Assembly (NCBI RefSeq): GCF_003172875.1
Contig: NZ_QGKM01000055.1
Span: 1-64,000, forward strand
Origin: Leucothrix pacifica
Lineage (GTDB): Bacteria > Pseudomonadota > Gammaproteobacteria > Thiotrichales > Thiotrichaceae
Length of the DNA: 64,000 nt
Direction of reading: 5' to 3'
The notes beneath the pieces were generated by a model that ran no database searches, was not told the origin of the DNA, and saw only the letters and a program-made list of their open reading frames with translations. Positions 35,595-44,083 of the stretch are shown here, one piece after another. Position numbers and translations under genes: made by a program. Each line of letters opens with the position of its first letter. Within the stretch, counting starts at the first letter, position 1.

Positions 35595-36194
35595 ATGAAT
35601 AAATTACCCCATATCATCTCGATCATCGCCTTTATTGGCGGATTGGTTTTTGCTCAGCAATACTTCAGCAAGCACAAGCTGCCAGCTGGAAAACAAACCC
35701 CCATTGCTGGCAAAGAGTTTGGCGGCGAATTCACACTTCAACGCGAAGGTGGTAAACCCGTATCATTAAGTGATTTTAAAGATAATGTCGTGGTGCTGTA
35801 TTTTGGTTTTGCATCTTGCCCCGATGTCTGCCCGACCTCACTTGCAATTATTGGTTCGGCGATGAAAAGTTTATCCGCAGAAGAAGTTGCTGATGTGAAA
35901 GGGCTTTTTATCAGTCTGGACCCAGAGCGTGATACTGATGAGAATCTCAAGCAGTACGCTGAATATTTTCATGAAAACTTCAGTGGAATAACAGGAACGC
36001 TTGAACAAGTCGAAAGAGTAGCCAGACGCTATGGAACTTACTTTATTAAGGTTGCAGGTAGCTCCGAATCAAGTTACACAATTGATCACACTTCGGCAAC
36101 GTTCATTATAGGTAGAGACGGTAAATTTGTGGTTTCAAAAGCGCATGGTACACCAGCCGAAGAAATCACAGAAGCTATCCGAAGTGCCTTGTAA
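35595..36194 (+). CDS. SCO1/SenC family copper chaperone
   Basis: A 199-residue membrane-anchored thioredoxin-fold protein: N-terminal helix (IISIIAFIGGLVFA), copper site C75-x-x-x-C79 (FASCPDVCPTS) and H165 (IDHTSATF), plus DPERDT. SCO proteins deliver Cu to the CuA site of cytochrome oxidase or act as thiol reductases. A decayed copy lies at 38291-38573. Confidence 0.92.
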   Translation: MNKLPHIISIIAFIGGLVFAQQYFSKHKLPAGKQTPIAGKEFGGEFTLQREGGKPVSLSDFKDNVVVLYFGFASCPDVCPTSLAIIGSAMKSLSAEEVADVKGLFISLDPERDTDENLKQYAEYFHENFSGITGTLEQVERVARRYGTYFIKVAGSSESSYTIDHTSATFIIGRDGKFVVSKAHGTPAEEITEAIRSAL

Positions 36195-36413
36195 TCGATG
36201 AAAGCAATAAGCCTCCAAGACCTAAGGAGCTGATTAATTCAGCGCACGATAAGTCAGATCTGATTATAGTTGACACATAATCGGTGATGCTTGTGATAAC
36301 CATAAATCTAACCACTCATTTCACTCTGAATAACCGAACACAATAATCTAGGTGTGGGCATGAGGAACCAAGGGTAGCGAAAAGGGGAACCTGAAAAATC
36401 GCTAAGGAAATAA
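36195..36413. other. Intergenic leader of the DUF1287 gene
   Basis: 219 bases without a gene. Just before the start an inverted repeat TAGCGA...TCGCTA (about 36375-36406) encloses a GGGGAACC segment and ends near the AAGGA ribosome site, so the mRNA could fold over its own start. No known riboswitch was recognised. Confidence 0.35.
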
Positions 36414-37298
36414 ATGAAAATATTAATAAGTTTTAATAACGTTACAATCTCTGTCGTTGCCATTCTTGTTCTAGCTGTTTATTCAGCAAAATCAGCGCAT
36501 GCTTCCCCTGTAAGCAGCTTGACTAGCTTTGCGAATCAAACCGCTTATTTTTCACCAACACAACCAACGATTGGCAATGTAAGCTACCAACAACCTAGTG
36601 CTGAAAGAGCCTCACTTGAGAGACTGATTCAAAATCTTGACCTTGATAATTCCTTTGGATATGCCCTCTCAAGCGCAGCGATTGAACGCACCACGCAAGG
36701 CGTTCGATACGATGGGAAATATATTAAAATTGCTTATCCTTGGGGGGATGTACCCGCATCTATTGGTGTGTGTACCGATGTTGTAATTCGTTCGTATCGT
36801 AGCTTAGGAATTGATCTGCAATCTGAAGTCTATAATGATATTAGTAAGGACTTTTATGCCTACCCTAGCTTCGCTGAGTGGGGGCTGAAACAGCCCGATC
36901 CAAACATCGATCATCGCCGTGTTTATAATTTGCAGGCGTTTTTTACACGTCATAAGGCTGAGTTGCCGCGCTCACTAGACCCACTTGATTATAAACCGGG
37001 TGATTTAGTAACTTGGATGGTAGGTCCAAATTTTCCGCATATTGGTGTTGTAGTAAATATACCCTCAGCATCTGATCCAAATCGTTTTATGATTTCCCAT
37101 AACATCGGTGAGGGTCCTAAAATTGAAGACATTTTATTCCGATTCCCGATAACAGGGCACTATCGTTATACACCTGAGCATCGTAAAGTAAACCCAGCAC
37201 TATATTTTGCTAAAACACCTCCTCCTGAAAAGAGAAGGTATCGGGAAATGAGCGATGAGGAGCTCGTCCTCGCAAGTCAATACCTTGAAGGATTGTAA
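36414..37298 (+). CDS. Exported DUF1287 protein (YijF-like)
   Basis: A 294-residue protein with an N-terminal signal/anchor (ISVVAILVLAVYSAKSAHAS). The DUF1287 core spans about residues 85-265: YPWGDVPASIGVCTDVVIR, PNIDHRRVYNLQAFF, YKPGDLVTWMV, FPHIGVVV, ISHNIGEGPKIED, ITGHYRY. The conserved Cys in GVCTDVV and the His residues suggest an NlpC/P60-like hydrolase; activity is unproven. A 45-residue N-terminal linker and a charged C-terminal tail (PPPEKRRYREMSDEE) extend beyond the domain. Confidence 0.85.
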   Translation: MKILISFNNVTISVVAILVLAVYSAKSAHASPVSSLTSFANQTAYFSPTQPTIGNVSYQQPSAERASLERLIQNLDLDNSFGYALSSAAIERTTQGVRYDGKYIKIAYPWGDVPASIGVCTDVVIRSYRSLGIDLQSEVYNDISKDFYAYPSFAEWGLKQPDPNIDHRRVYNLQAFFTRHKAELPRSLDPLDYKPGDLVTWMVGPNFPHIGVVVNIPSASDPNRFMISHNIGEGPKIEDILFRFPITGHYRYTPEHRKVNPALYFAKTPPPEKRRYREMSDEELVLASQYLEGL

Positions 37299-37608
37299 GC
37301 CTTCCTCTACTGCTTTTACTCTTTGACAGACCAATAATTAAAGTTAAACCGGACTTTTTTATTGGCCAAGGAATGCCTCAATGATCTTTAACCTTTATCG
37401 GTAGTTATTCATGCTATGAATTTGAGGTGTTTTTAACGAATTTACATACCACAAACGGTATAACAAAAAACAGTATGATCACAAACAGAGTTGTGGCACC
37501 GAGCACCGGCTGTTGAGTAGATATCAAAAAATGTTGAAAACGAGTGTCAATTACATGGCGCTAGCAAGTTGGTAGAATCGCTTCGAAATTTAAACTTAGG
37601 AAACAACA
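37299..37608. other. Intergenic stretch with a possible tiny membrane peptide on the minus strand
   Basis: Mostly AT-rich and non-coding. On the minus strand, 37414-37527, a TTG-started 37-codon frame reads QPVLGATTLFVIILFF followed by VIPFVVCKFV, a single strong membrane helix with a basic end. It may be a real small protein or the tail of a lost gene. The plus strand near 37540-37600 should hold the PCuAC promoter. Confidence 0.35.
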
Positions 37609-38067
37609 ATGAAATACTACTTAACGTGTCTATTTTTCGTGCTTCTGAACAATACTGTATTAGCAGAGCCCTATAAGGTTGGAGATTTAATCGTAGACTC
37701 GCCATACGCCCGAAGTACCCCCCCTTTAGCATCTGTCGGCGGCGGTTTTATGACAATTATTAATAATGGTTCAGAAGATGATACCCTCATATCGGGAGAG
37801 ACCACATTTTCAGAAGCATTTGAAATACATGAGGTGTCAATGGCTGATGGGGTGATGAAAATGGCTGAATTGGACGGGGGTCTACTTGTTCCAGCAGGGG
37901 AAACAGTAGAGCTTAAGCCAGGTTCCTACCACCTGATGTTTGTTACGTTAACTGAGCAGCTAAAGCCTGAAGAACGTCGTAAAGCAACTTTAGTGTTTAA
38001 GAAAGCGGGCGAAGTAGAAGTTGAATTTGTAGTGAGGGATATTTTGAAAATGAATCATTCAGAATAA
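37609..38067 (+). CDS. PCuAC-type periplasmic copper chaperone
   Basis: A 152-residue protein with signal peptide 1-19 (CLFFVLLNNTVLAEP) and a cupredoxin-like PCuAC fold. The Cu(I) motif H-M...H-x-M is represented by EIHEVSMADGVMKM and YHLMF. It hands copper to SCO and cytochrome oxidase in other bacteria. Lies between two SCO-type loci, one functional and one decayed. Confidence 0.9.
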   Translation: MKYYLTCLFFVLLNNTVLAEPYKVGDLIVDSPYARSTPPLASVGGGFMTIINNGSEDDTLISGETTFSEAFEIHEVSMADGVMKMAELDGGLLVPAGETVELKPGSYHLMFVTLTEQLKPEERRKATLVFKKAGEVEVEFVVRDILKMNHSE

Positions 38068-38290
38068 TAAAAAAGAACGGATCTATGTCTGAGACACTCT
38101 TGTCCCGCTAACTACTATATAAAATGCCTGACTCGCAACGTCTTTTGATAAAATGGGTTATCTACAAGTTATTTAAAATAAGAATCAAGTTATTTTTAAT
38201 ACAATTTAATCAAAAACTAGAAAGTTATCCCAAGCCATGACTTTGAACAACTACTCTAAGCGAAAGCGCTAATCCCCCCTTATCGTGGAA

Positions 38291-38573
38291 AAGTAGTACT
38301 ATGTTTGGGATGCGCTTCTTGCCTGGATGCCTGTCATACTTCATTAGCGATAATAGGCTCCGCAATTAAGAGTTTATCTCCATCAGAAATCAAGGATGTT
38401 CAAGGTATTTTTGTGCGACCCTGAACGAGGTAATGGCGAGAAATGCGCTTAGCTATTTAATGGATCATACCTCTACCACATTTACCATAGGTAAGGATGC
38501 AGAATTTGTTGGGTCTCAGCCTCATGGCTCAACTGCTACAGAAGTTACCAAAGCAATTCGTAAAGCCTTATAA
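38291..38573 (+). pseudogene. Decayed SCO1/SenC gene
   Basis: The first part reads CLGCASCLDACHTSLAIIGS in one frame, matching the copper-site region of the intact SCO at 35595; DPERGNG follows in a shifted frame. The middle is missing, and the C-terminal MDHTSTTFTIGKDAEFV...KAIRKAL ends at a TAA at 38573. At least one frameshift plus an internal deletion and a lost N terminus make this a pseudogene. It stands next to PCuAC, mirroring the intact pair, and fits a duplication followed by decay. Confidence 0.85.
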
Positions 38574-38595
38574 GCAAGCGTGTATACGGTTCTAG

Positions 38596-39012
38596 TCAAT
38601 GGTCTTTTTCGCATAATTCATGATCTGCCAAAGCTGCTAACACATAGCAGCTTTGGCTCGTTCCCTCCCCGCTACACCCCTTAACAATCCTCGCTAACTC
38701 TTTCTCCAATGAACGCAACTGTTTAATTCTTCTTCGTACATCTAATAGCTGTTCATTAGCGATATCAGTTGCTTCTTTGCAAGACTTCTCCGGAGACTCT
38801 TGTAGCTGAATCAATGACTCAATCGCTTGAATCGTAAACCCCAGATCACGTGCATGCTTAACAAACCGGAGCCTTTCAAGCGCAGCAACATCGTATCGTC
38901 GTTGATGACCTTGAGTTCGCTCAGGTTCAGTTAGCACTCCGATCTCTTCGTAATAGCGAATGGTTGTTACTTTCACTCCCGTGTTTTTTGATAATTGCCC
39001 TATCGAGTACAT
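38596..39012 (-). CDS. MerR family metal-responsive regulator (divergent from CDF exporter)
   Basis: A 138-residue protein with helix-turn-helix SIGQLSKNTGVKVTTIRYYE and metal-site candidates KSCKEATDIAN and GCSGEGTSQSCYVLAALADHELC. Same Cys layout as the regulator at 33867. It faces the cation exporter gene across 69 bases holding a MerR-type promoter, so it most likely activates that gene when metal is bound. Confidence 0.87.
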   Translation of the reverse strand: MYSIGQLSKNTGVKVTTIRYYEEIGVLTEPERTQGHQRRYDVAALERLRFVKHARDLGFTIQAIESLIQLQESPEKSCKEATDIANEQLLDVRRRIKQLRSLEKELARIVKGCSGEGTSQSCYVLAALADHELCEKDH

Positions 39013-39018
39013 TTCTTC

Positions 39019-39049
39019 TTGAACCTCTAGTTACTGAAGATATTACACT
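39019..39049 (+). promoter_or_regulatory. MerR-type promoter of the cation exporter
   Basis: TTGAAC and TACACT are separated by 19 bases (CTCTAGTTACTGAAGATAT), the over-long spacing of MerR-controlled promoters. A partial dyad, ACCTCTAG...CTGAAGAT, lies within it. It points towards the exporter at 39082. Confidence 0.55.
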
Positions 39050-39081
39050 ACGACAATTGATCGTTTTTTCAAGGAGTCTTT

Positions 39082-39714
39082 ATGAGCGGTTGTTGTGGAA
39101 GTGAGGCAAAGTTCGATGGGATATCGGACGATTACAAAAAGCGCCTCTGGATTGTCATAGCCCTGAATGCTCTCATGTTCTTTGTGGAAGTTTCAGCTGG
39201 TTACCTATCAAAATCACAAGCACTTCAGGCTGACGCTTTAGATTTTTTGGGTGATGCAATGACATACGGTTTATCGTTGGCAGTCATCGGGCATTCGATT
39301 CGTATGCGCACTAATGTTGCTTTAATCAAAGGCGTTAGTTTATTAATAATGGGCTTATGGGTGCTTGGGTCGACAGTTTATCGCGTTTTTGCCATGGATG
39401 TACCCCAAGCTGAGGTCATGGGAATTATCGGCTTTATGGCCTTACTCGTAAACCTGACAAGTGTATTGATTTTAGTTCGATATAAAGACGGTGATGCCAA
39501 CGTGAGATCGGTTTGGCTTTGCTCACGTAATGACGCCATCGGCAATGTTGCCGTCATGCTGGCAGCAGTGGGCGTATGGGGCACAGCTAGTGGCTGGCCA
39601 GACTTAATCGTTGCAGCCATAATGGCTGGATTGTTTTTGTCATCATCAGTACAAATTATTAAGCAAGCGTTGCAGGAGCGCGCTCATCTTACAGGAGACA
39701 AGCAACATGGATAA
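39082..39714 (+). CDS. Cation diffusion facilitator-like exporter
   Basis: A 210-residue protein with an N-terminal Cys pair (MSGCCGSEAKF), about six membrane helices, and metal-site helices DALDFLGDAMTYG and RNDAIGNVAV replacing the HxxxD pairs of classic CDF proteins. It lacks the long cytoplasmic CDF domain. Likely proton-driven export of a divalent metal under control of the divergent MerR. Overlaps dsbB by eight bases. Confidence 0.85.
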   Translation: MSGCCGSEAKFDGISDDYKKRLWIVIALNALMFFVEVSAGYLSKSQALQADALDFLGDAMTYGLSLAVIGHSIRMRTNVALIKGVSLLIMGLWVLGSTVYRVFAMDVPQAEVMGIIGFMALLVNLTSVLILVRYKDGDANVRSVWLCSRNDAIGNVAVMLAAVGVWGTASGWPDLIVAAIMAGLFLSSSVQIIKQALQERAHLTGDKQHG

Positions 39715-40141
39715 ACAAGTCATGACTTGGCAATACCGTTTACTGACTTTAGCGTGGGTGATTTCTCTATGCGCCACATTAGGAGCACTCTTTATTGGCG
39801 AAGTCATGGGACAAACGCCATGCACATTGTGTTGGTATCAACGTATTGCGATGTTTCCCCTCGCGCTTATATTAGGAATTGCCTGCATTAACGCAGATTT
39901 TCAAATTTGGAAATACGCACTACCACTAGCACTAATTGGCGCCCTGATCGCCTTATGGCACAGCATGTTATATGCAGGGATCATCCCTGAACCGATTGTT
40001 CCTTGCAGCCGCTCAGGCCCATCATGCACTGACGAAAACATGTTGTTATTAGGCATTATACCGCTGCCTTATATTTCTCTATTAAGCTTTGCCAGCTTAT
40101 CGGCTTTATTTATCACTATTGCACGAGGAAAAAATTCATGA
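39707..40141 (+). CDS. dsbB: Disulfide bond formation protein DsbB
   Basis: A 144-residue four-helix quinone-coupled oxidase with the two required Cys pairs, TPCTLCWYQR and VPCSRSGPSC. It re-oxidises its DsbA partner, which follows with an ATGA overlap. The short form resembles BdbC. AGGAG precedes the ATG within the exporter gene. Confidence 0.92.
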   Translation: MDKQVMTWQYRLLTLAWVISLCATLGALFIGEVMGQTPCTLCWYQRIAMFPLALILGIACINADFQIWKYALPLALIGALIALWHSMLYAGIIPEPIVPCSRSGPSCTDENMLLLGIIPLPYISLLSFASLSALFITIARGKNS

Positions 40142-40836
40142 AACCAAGCTATGTTGTTGCAGGTATCTCTGTTGTTGCCATTCTAATATTCGCTGGAGGG
40201 TACCTTGTTTACAAGCCTCAACAAGCGGCTGATAGTAATCTGAAAAATGTCAATGCCACATCAGAACCACAAACAAGTAGTCCGAGTGAAAGTGAAAGTA
40301 ATAACGGCACTGCATTGATTCGACCGTATTCTCCAATTATTGGACCAGAGGATGCGCCAGTTACGATTGTGGAGTTTTTTGATCCCGGATGTGAAGCGTG
40401 TCGCGCGTTTTACCCCATTGTTAAAGAGGTTTTGGCAAACAATCCCGATAAGGTGCGGTTAGTGCTTCGCTATGCTGCTTTTCATGATGGTTCAGACACC
40501 GTCGTTAAAATGTTGGAAAGCGCAAGAAGACAAGACAAGTTTATTCCTGTGTTAGAGGCTTTATTAGAAGCCCAACCGCAGTGGGCAAGCCATCACCGAG
40601 CACAGCTTGAATTTGCATGGCAGGCCGCTGAGAGTGCTGGTTTGGATCGGTCACTTGCTGAGCAACAAATGAAAGACCCTGCGATGGCGGCAATACTCAA
40701 ACAAGAGGCTGACGACGTTGAAGCGGTTAAGGTTAATCAAACCCCAACCTTTTTTGTCAATGGCATGCCTTTAATGGACTTTAGTGCCCGAGGCTTGGAA
40801 GAGATGGTTAGCGCACGTGTTGGAGATAGTCAATAA
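40138..40836 (+). CDS. DsbA family thioredoxin-like protein
   Basis: A 232-residue membrane-anchored (residues 4-24) DsbA-like oxidoreductase with C85-E-A-C88 (FFDPGCEACRAF) and cis-Pro loop VNQTPTFFVNG. Together with DsbB it forms a private disulfide-forming pair for proteins of this island. A Ser/Asn-rich linker lies between anchor and domain. Confidence 0.9.
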   Translation: MKPSYVVAGISVVAILIFAGGYLVYKPQQAADSNLKNVNATSEPQTSSPSESESNNGTALIRPYSPIIGPEDAPVTIVEFFDPGCEACRAFYPIVKEVLANNPDKVRLVLRYAAFHDGSDTVVKMLESARRQDKFIPVLEALLEAQPQWASHHRAQLEFAWQAAESAGLDRSLAEQQMKDPAMAAILKQEADDVEAVKVNQTPTFFVNGMPLMDFSARGLEEMVSARVGDSQ

Positions 40837-40851
40837 ACAGGAGAAGTTAGA

Positions 40852-41409
40852 GTGGTGTTGTTAAGCATTACTTTGTTGATAGCAGGATTGGCAATATCAG
40901 GGATAACCCTAATTGCCATCGTGCTCTCAATAGCAAATCCAGAAAAACGGCTTTGGCCACCTCATCACTACACACGTATCACACCAATGATAGTTTGGAT
41001 TCCAACATTCACTCTTGCCTTGATATTAATCTGTTTAGGCATTTTAGGATGGGGGACACTTCCCTTGCCGACATGGTTGCGCTATGGCATTGGTATCCCA
41101 GTTATTGTGCTCAGTAATGCCGCGGTTTGGTACGAGGCTCTTCAATTTGGTATGGCTCAAACAGGTGGGGCAAAAGGAACCCTCCGAACAACAGGCTTCT
41201 ACCGTTATTCCAGAAATCCACAGTATGTGGCCGACAGTATGATGGTTGCTGGGTGGTCTATCCTATCTGCGGCCCCTTTAACGATGGTCCTGGGAGCCTT
41301 AGCTATTATCGTACTGATCGCTGCTCCATTTGCAGAAGAGCCTTGGCTTCGCCAACAGTATGGCACTGACTATGAGAGGTATTTTCTTAAAGTAAGACGT
41401 TTTTTTTGA
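40852..41409 (+). CDS. Isoprenylcysteine carboxyl methyltransferase-like membrane protein
   Basis: A 185-residue protein with about five membrane helices and the ICMT/PEMT C-terminal signature GFYRYSRNPQYVADS...EEPWLRQQYGTDYERY that binds S-adenosylmethionine. GTG start with AGGAGAAG upstream. In the Dsb/LspA context a membrane lipid or protein methylation is possible; the substrate is unknown. Confidence 0.82.
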   Translation: MVLLSITLLIAGLAISGITLIAIVLSIANPEKRLWPPHHYTRITPMIVWIPTFTLALILICLGILGWGTLPLPTWLRYGIGIPVIVLSNAAVWYEALQFGMAQTGGAKGTLRTTGFYRYSRNPQYVADSMMVAGWSILSAAPLTMVLGALAIIVLIAAPFAEEPWLRQQYGTDYERYFLKVRRFF

Positions 41410-41486
41410 TAATAGATGCTTGATTATGAAGGAAATAAAGATGATGCGATTTTCTAAAAATATTGTTTACGGTGAGGGTAGTTCTT
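41410..41486 (+). pseudogene. Remnant of a DUF3703 gene start
   Basis: The stretch TGATAATAGAT, a GGAA ribosome site, then ATGATGCGATTTTCTAAAAA (41441-41460) matches the start of the intact DUF3703 gene at 44052-44117 (ATGACACGATTTTCTAAAAC). After about 12 codons the match stops and lspA copy 2 begins. It reads as the scar of a local duplication. Confidence 0.65.
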
Positions 41487-41987
41487 ATGCTTAAGTGGGT
41501 TTGGGTTTCCATCGTTACGGTCATGCTTGATCAACTAAGTAAGTGGGTAGCGGTAGCAAACCTTGAACAAGGCATCCCGCAGGCGGTGATGCCACACTTA
41601 AACTGGACGCTTGCATACAACTACGGTGCTGCATTTAGCTTTCTTGGTGATCAGGAAGGCTGGCAGCGATGGTTCTTTGTTGTTATTTCCTTTGTAGTAA
41701 GCGCCTACATTTTGTACTGGCTGAGAAAACTAGATCGGAGTGAGCACTGGGCTGCAATTTCGCTTGCTTTAGTGCTTGGTGGTGCTTTAGGTAATGGTAT
41801 TGACCGATTAATTAGTGGAAGGGTAACCGATTTCATTGATCTTTACGTCAATTTTGATCTTTTCTTCCTATACAACGGCCACTTTGCAACATTCAATTTT
41901 GCCGATATAGCGATTACCACCGGTGCTGTACTTCTTGTAATCCTCAGTTTTTTTCCGGACACAGAAGAGGCGCCGCAAACCAGTTAA
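41487..41987 (+). CDS. lspA: Lipoprotein signal peptidase II (copy 2)
   Basis: A 166-residue protein nearly colinear with copy 1 (LKWVWVSIVTVMLDQLSKW; catalytic GNGIDRLISGRVTDFIDL). The ATG at 41487 matches copy 1; the longer frame runs back into the DUF3703 remnant. Last gene after the exporter-dsbB-dsbA-methyltransferase run. A metal island carrying two signal peptidase II genes is unusual. Confidence 0.93.
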   Translation: MLKWVWVSIVTVMLDQLSKWVAVANLEQGIPQAVMPHLNWTLAYNYGAAFSFLGDQEGWQRWFFVVISFVVSAYILYWLRKLDRSEHWAAISLALVLGGALGNGIDRLISGRVTDFIDLYVNFDLFFLYNGHFATFNFADIAITTGAVLLVILSFFPDTEEAPQTS

Positions 41988-42124
41988 ACAATCAAATACA
42001 TCACACTTAATACAACAGAAACATGTTTAATGCAGGTGCACACTTATGCAGCATAATTCTAGTAGGGTTAGGAACTTGATGATGTAATATTTTTATTACC
42101 AATAGTTACTTATATGGTGTTTTT

Positions 42125-42718
42125 ATGAATGTTTTTATTAAATACATTTGCTTAGCATTACCACTTTTTTTGGTTATCAATAACTCTGTATTTGCTCATA
42201 CTGGAGAAGGTGTTACAGGTGGGCTGGTAAGTGGTTTTTTACACCCACTTCTTGGCTTAGATCACGTATCAGCTATGGTTGCTGTCGGAATCCTAGGCGC
42301 ATTTTTAGGTCGTCCGGCTCTTTGGGTATTACCTGTTGTTTTCCCTTTGGTAATGGCGTTTGGAGGGGTACTGGGAATTATGGGCGTACCAATTCCATTT
42401 ATTGAAACAGGTATTGCAGCTTCCTCTATTGTATTAGGACTCTTAATAGTCTTTGCACTTAAAATGCCATTATGGATAGCCGCTGTATTGGTGGCCGCTT
42501 TCGCTATTTTCCATGGTCACGCACACGGTACAGAATTACCTAGCTCTGTCGTCCCATTGGCTTACAGTATTGGCTTTATTGTTTCTACAGGTTTATTGCA
42601 CCTAGGGGGTATTGCTATTGGGGAACTGATTCGTTGGCCTATTGGTAAAATTATTGCTCGTGCGATGGGTGGCGTTATTGCATTAGCAGGTGTTGGCTTT
42701 TTGACAGGTTTACTATGA
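42125..42718 (+). CDS. HupE/UreJ family permease
   Basis: A 197-residue protein with signal sequence 1-24 ending VFAHTGEG, six membrane helices, and metal-site motifs HPLLGLDHVSAM and FHGHAHG. The family imports nickel or cobalt or accompanies urease/hydrogenase; no such enzymes are here. Coupled by ATGA to the next membrane gene. Confidence 0.9.
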   Translation: MNVFIKYICLALPLFLVINNSVFAHTGEGVTGGLVSGFLHPLLGLDHVSAMVAVGILGAFLGRPALWVLPVVFPLVMAFGGVLGIMGVPIPFIETGIAASSIVLGLLIVFALKMPLWIAAVLVAAFAIFHGHAHGTELPSSVVPLAYSIGFIVSTGLLHLGGIAIGELIRWPIGKIIARAMGGVIALAGVGFLTGLL

Positions 42719-43317
42719 GGCTGGCTACGCTATTTAGCATTGCCCTAGTTTGCTTATTTTACCCCTTTATTGCATATGCAGCAGGGGTGAATTTTTTCGC
42801 AAAAGGTCTGATGCATCCAATAGTAGTACCAACGCAACTGATCTCTGTTTTTGCCTTGGGTTTATTATTAGGTCAACAAGGTTGGAAACATATTCGTATT
42901 GTACTGCCAGTATTTTTAGTTGGTATTGGTGCTGCTTTAATTATGACTCGTTACCAGTCGGTAAGCTGGAACCCTGAAATGATTTTACTCCCAGTTGCTG
43001 CGGTAACTGGGCTACTATTAACATTGAAGTCTCAATGGCATATGGCACTCACTCTTTTGACTGCACTAGTTGTAGCTTTGGTGATAGGAATGGACTCAAG
43101 TGTACCTATGATCCCCGGCTTACAGACGCGTAAAATTTATGCTCATTTGGCAGGAACAGGCATCAGTATTTTTAGTTTACTAGTATTTATTACCTTAATT
43201 TCTCACGCACTTCGTAACCTAGTATCTGGCATTATTCTACGTGTTTTGGGTGCTTGGTCAGCTGCTGGAGCAGTTTTGGTTTTAACCTTACTCTTAGCAA
43301 ATGCTGCTAGAACTTAA
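42715..43317 (+). CDS. HupE-related membrane protein
   Basis: A 200-residue protein with an N-terminal signal-like helix and about six membrane segments. MHPIVVPTQLISVFALGLLLGQQ sits where HupE has HPxxGxDH, and AAG-x5-AKGLMHP resembles the HupE start, so it may be a diverged partner subunit. Overlaps its neighbours on both sides (ATGA upstream; the next frame's longest start lies inside it). Function unproven. Confidence 0.65.
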   Translation: MRLATLFSIALVCLFYPFIAYAAGVNFFAKGLMHPIVVPTQLISVFALGLLLGQQGWKHIRIVLPVFLVGIGAALIMTRYQSVSWNPEMILLPVAAVTGLLLTLKSQWHMALTLLTALVVALVIGMDSSVPMIPGLQTRKIYAHLAGTGISIFSLLVFITLISHALRNLVSGIILRVLGAWSAAGAVLVLTLLLANAART

Positions 43318-43336
43318 AAATGGAGAATATCGTCTT

Positions 43337-43951
43337 ATGCTAAAAAAACAATTCAACAAGCTACTAAGTACTCTAGTGCTCGGTCTATTATTTATTACAA
43401 GCATTCAAGCTAATGCCGGAGGCTTTCATTATCAACTTGAGTTAACTGCTCGTTTGGATGCTACGCCAAATGGCCAGCTTGATTCCATTGAAATGAGTTG
43501 GATATTTGACCCTCAGCTTTCAATCACACTCATGGATGGTGAAGATCTGTCAGAGGCCAATCGCGCCGAGACACTGCAGCGACGGGCATCGAATGTCCTT
43601 AGCAGTTTTGCAGAAATGGGGTATTTTACAAAGGTACTTTTGAATCGAAGTACATTGATGACGCTTGAGGTTGAAGATTATAACTTAGATTATACGGATA
43701 CTTCTCAGTTGCAGCTGAGCCTGAAACTCCCTTTAGCAAAGCCTGTAAATCTAAATCTGAAAGGGCAGCGGCTACAAATCGTTATCTCAGACCCCACTGC
43801 AGCAGGTTTAGCGACTTTCGTAACTACTGATCACCTTTTACTAGGGGAGCTGTTGGCTACTACTTGCAATAAACCCTCATTAGCAAAAGAGCAAGCTGAG
43901 TCTGATGATGGCCACATTCTAGTATCTGAAACCATGACGATTGATTGTTAG
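43337..43951 (+). CDS. DUF1007 family periplasmic protein
   Basis: About 204 residues with signal peptide ending SIQANAGG and DUF1007 features LTARLDATPNGQLDSIEMSW, IFDPQ and a two-Cys C terminus. DUF1007 proteins are found with nickel/zinc permeases. The ATG at 43337 is chosen with GGAGAAT upstream; the longer frame starts inside the previous gene. Forms an operon with the two HupE-type genes. Confidence 0.78.
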   Translation: MLKKQFNKLLSTLVLGLLFITSIQANAGGFHYQLELTARLDATPNGQLDSIEMSWIFDPQLSITLMDGEDLSEANRAETLQRRASNVLSSFAEMGYFTKVLLNRSTLMTLEVEDYNLDYTDTSQLQLSLKLPLAKPVNLNLKGQRLQIVISDPTAAGLATFVTTDHLLLGELLATTCNKPSLAKEQAESDDGHILVSETMTIDC

Positions 43952-44083
43952 GCTAAATTAAAGAAAGTTATTTAAGCGAGATGTTGGCCTCACTTAATAT
44001 AGTAACCTCTGTTCAGTTTGGCAGTACCTAATCTTGGTATTGACAGCCATTTTGATAATAGATAACTGACTATCTGGGAAGCA

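Noticed and set aside
36360-36413. Riboswitch in the DUF1287 leader
   Set aside because: There is an inverted repeat and repeated GGAACC, but no match to any riboswitch consensus I know.
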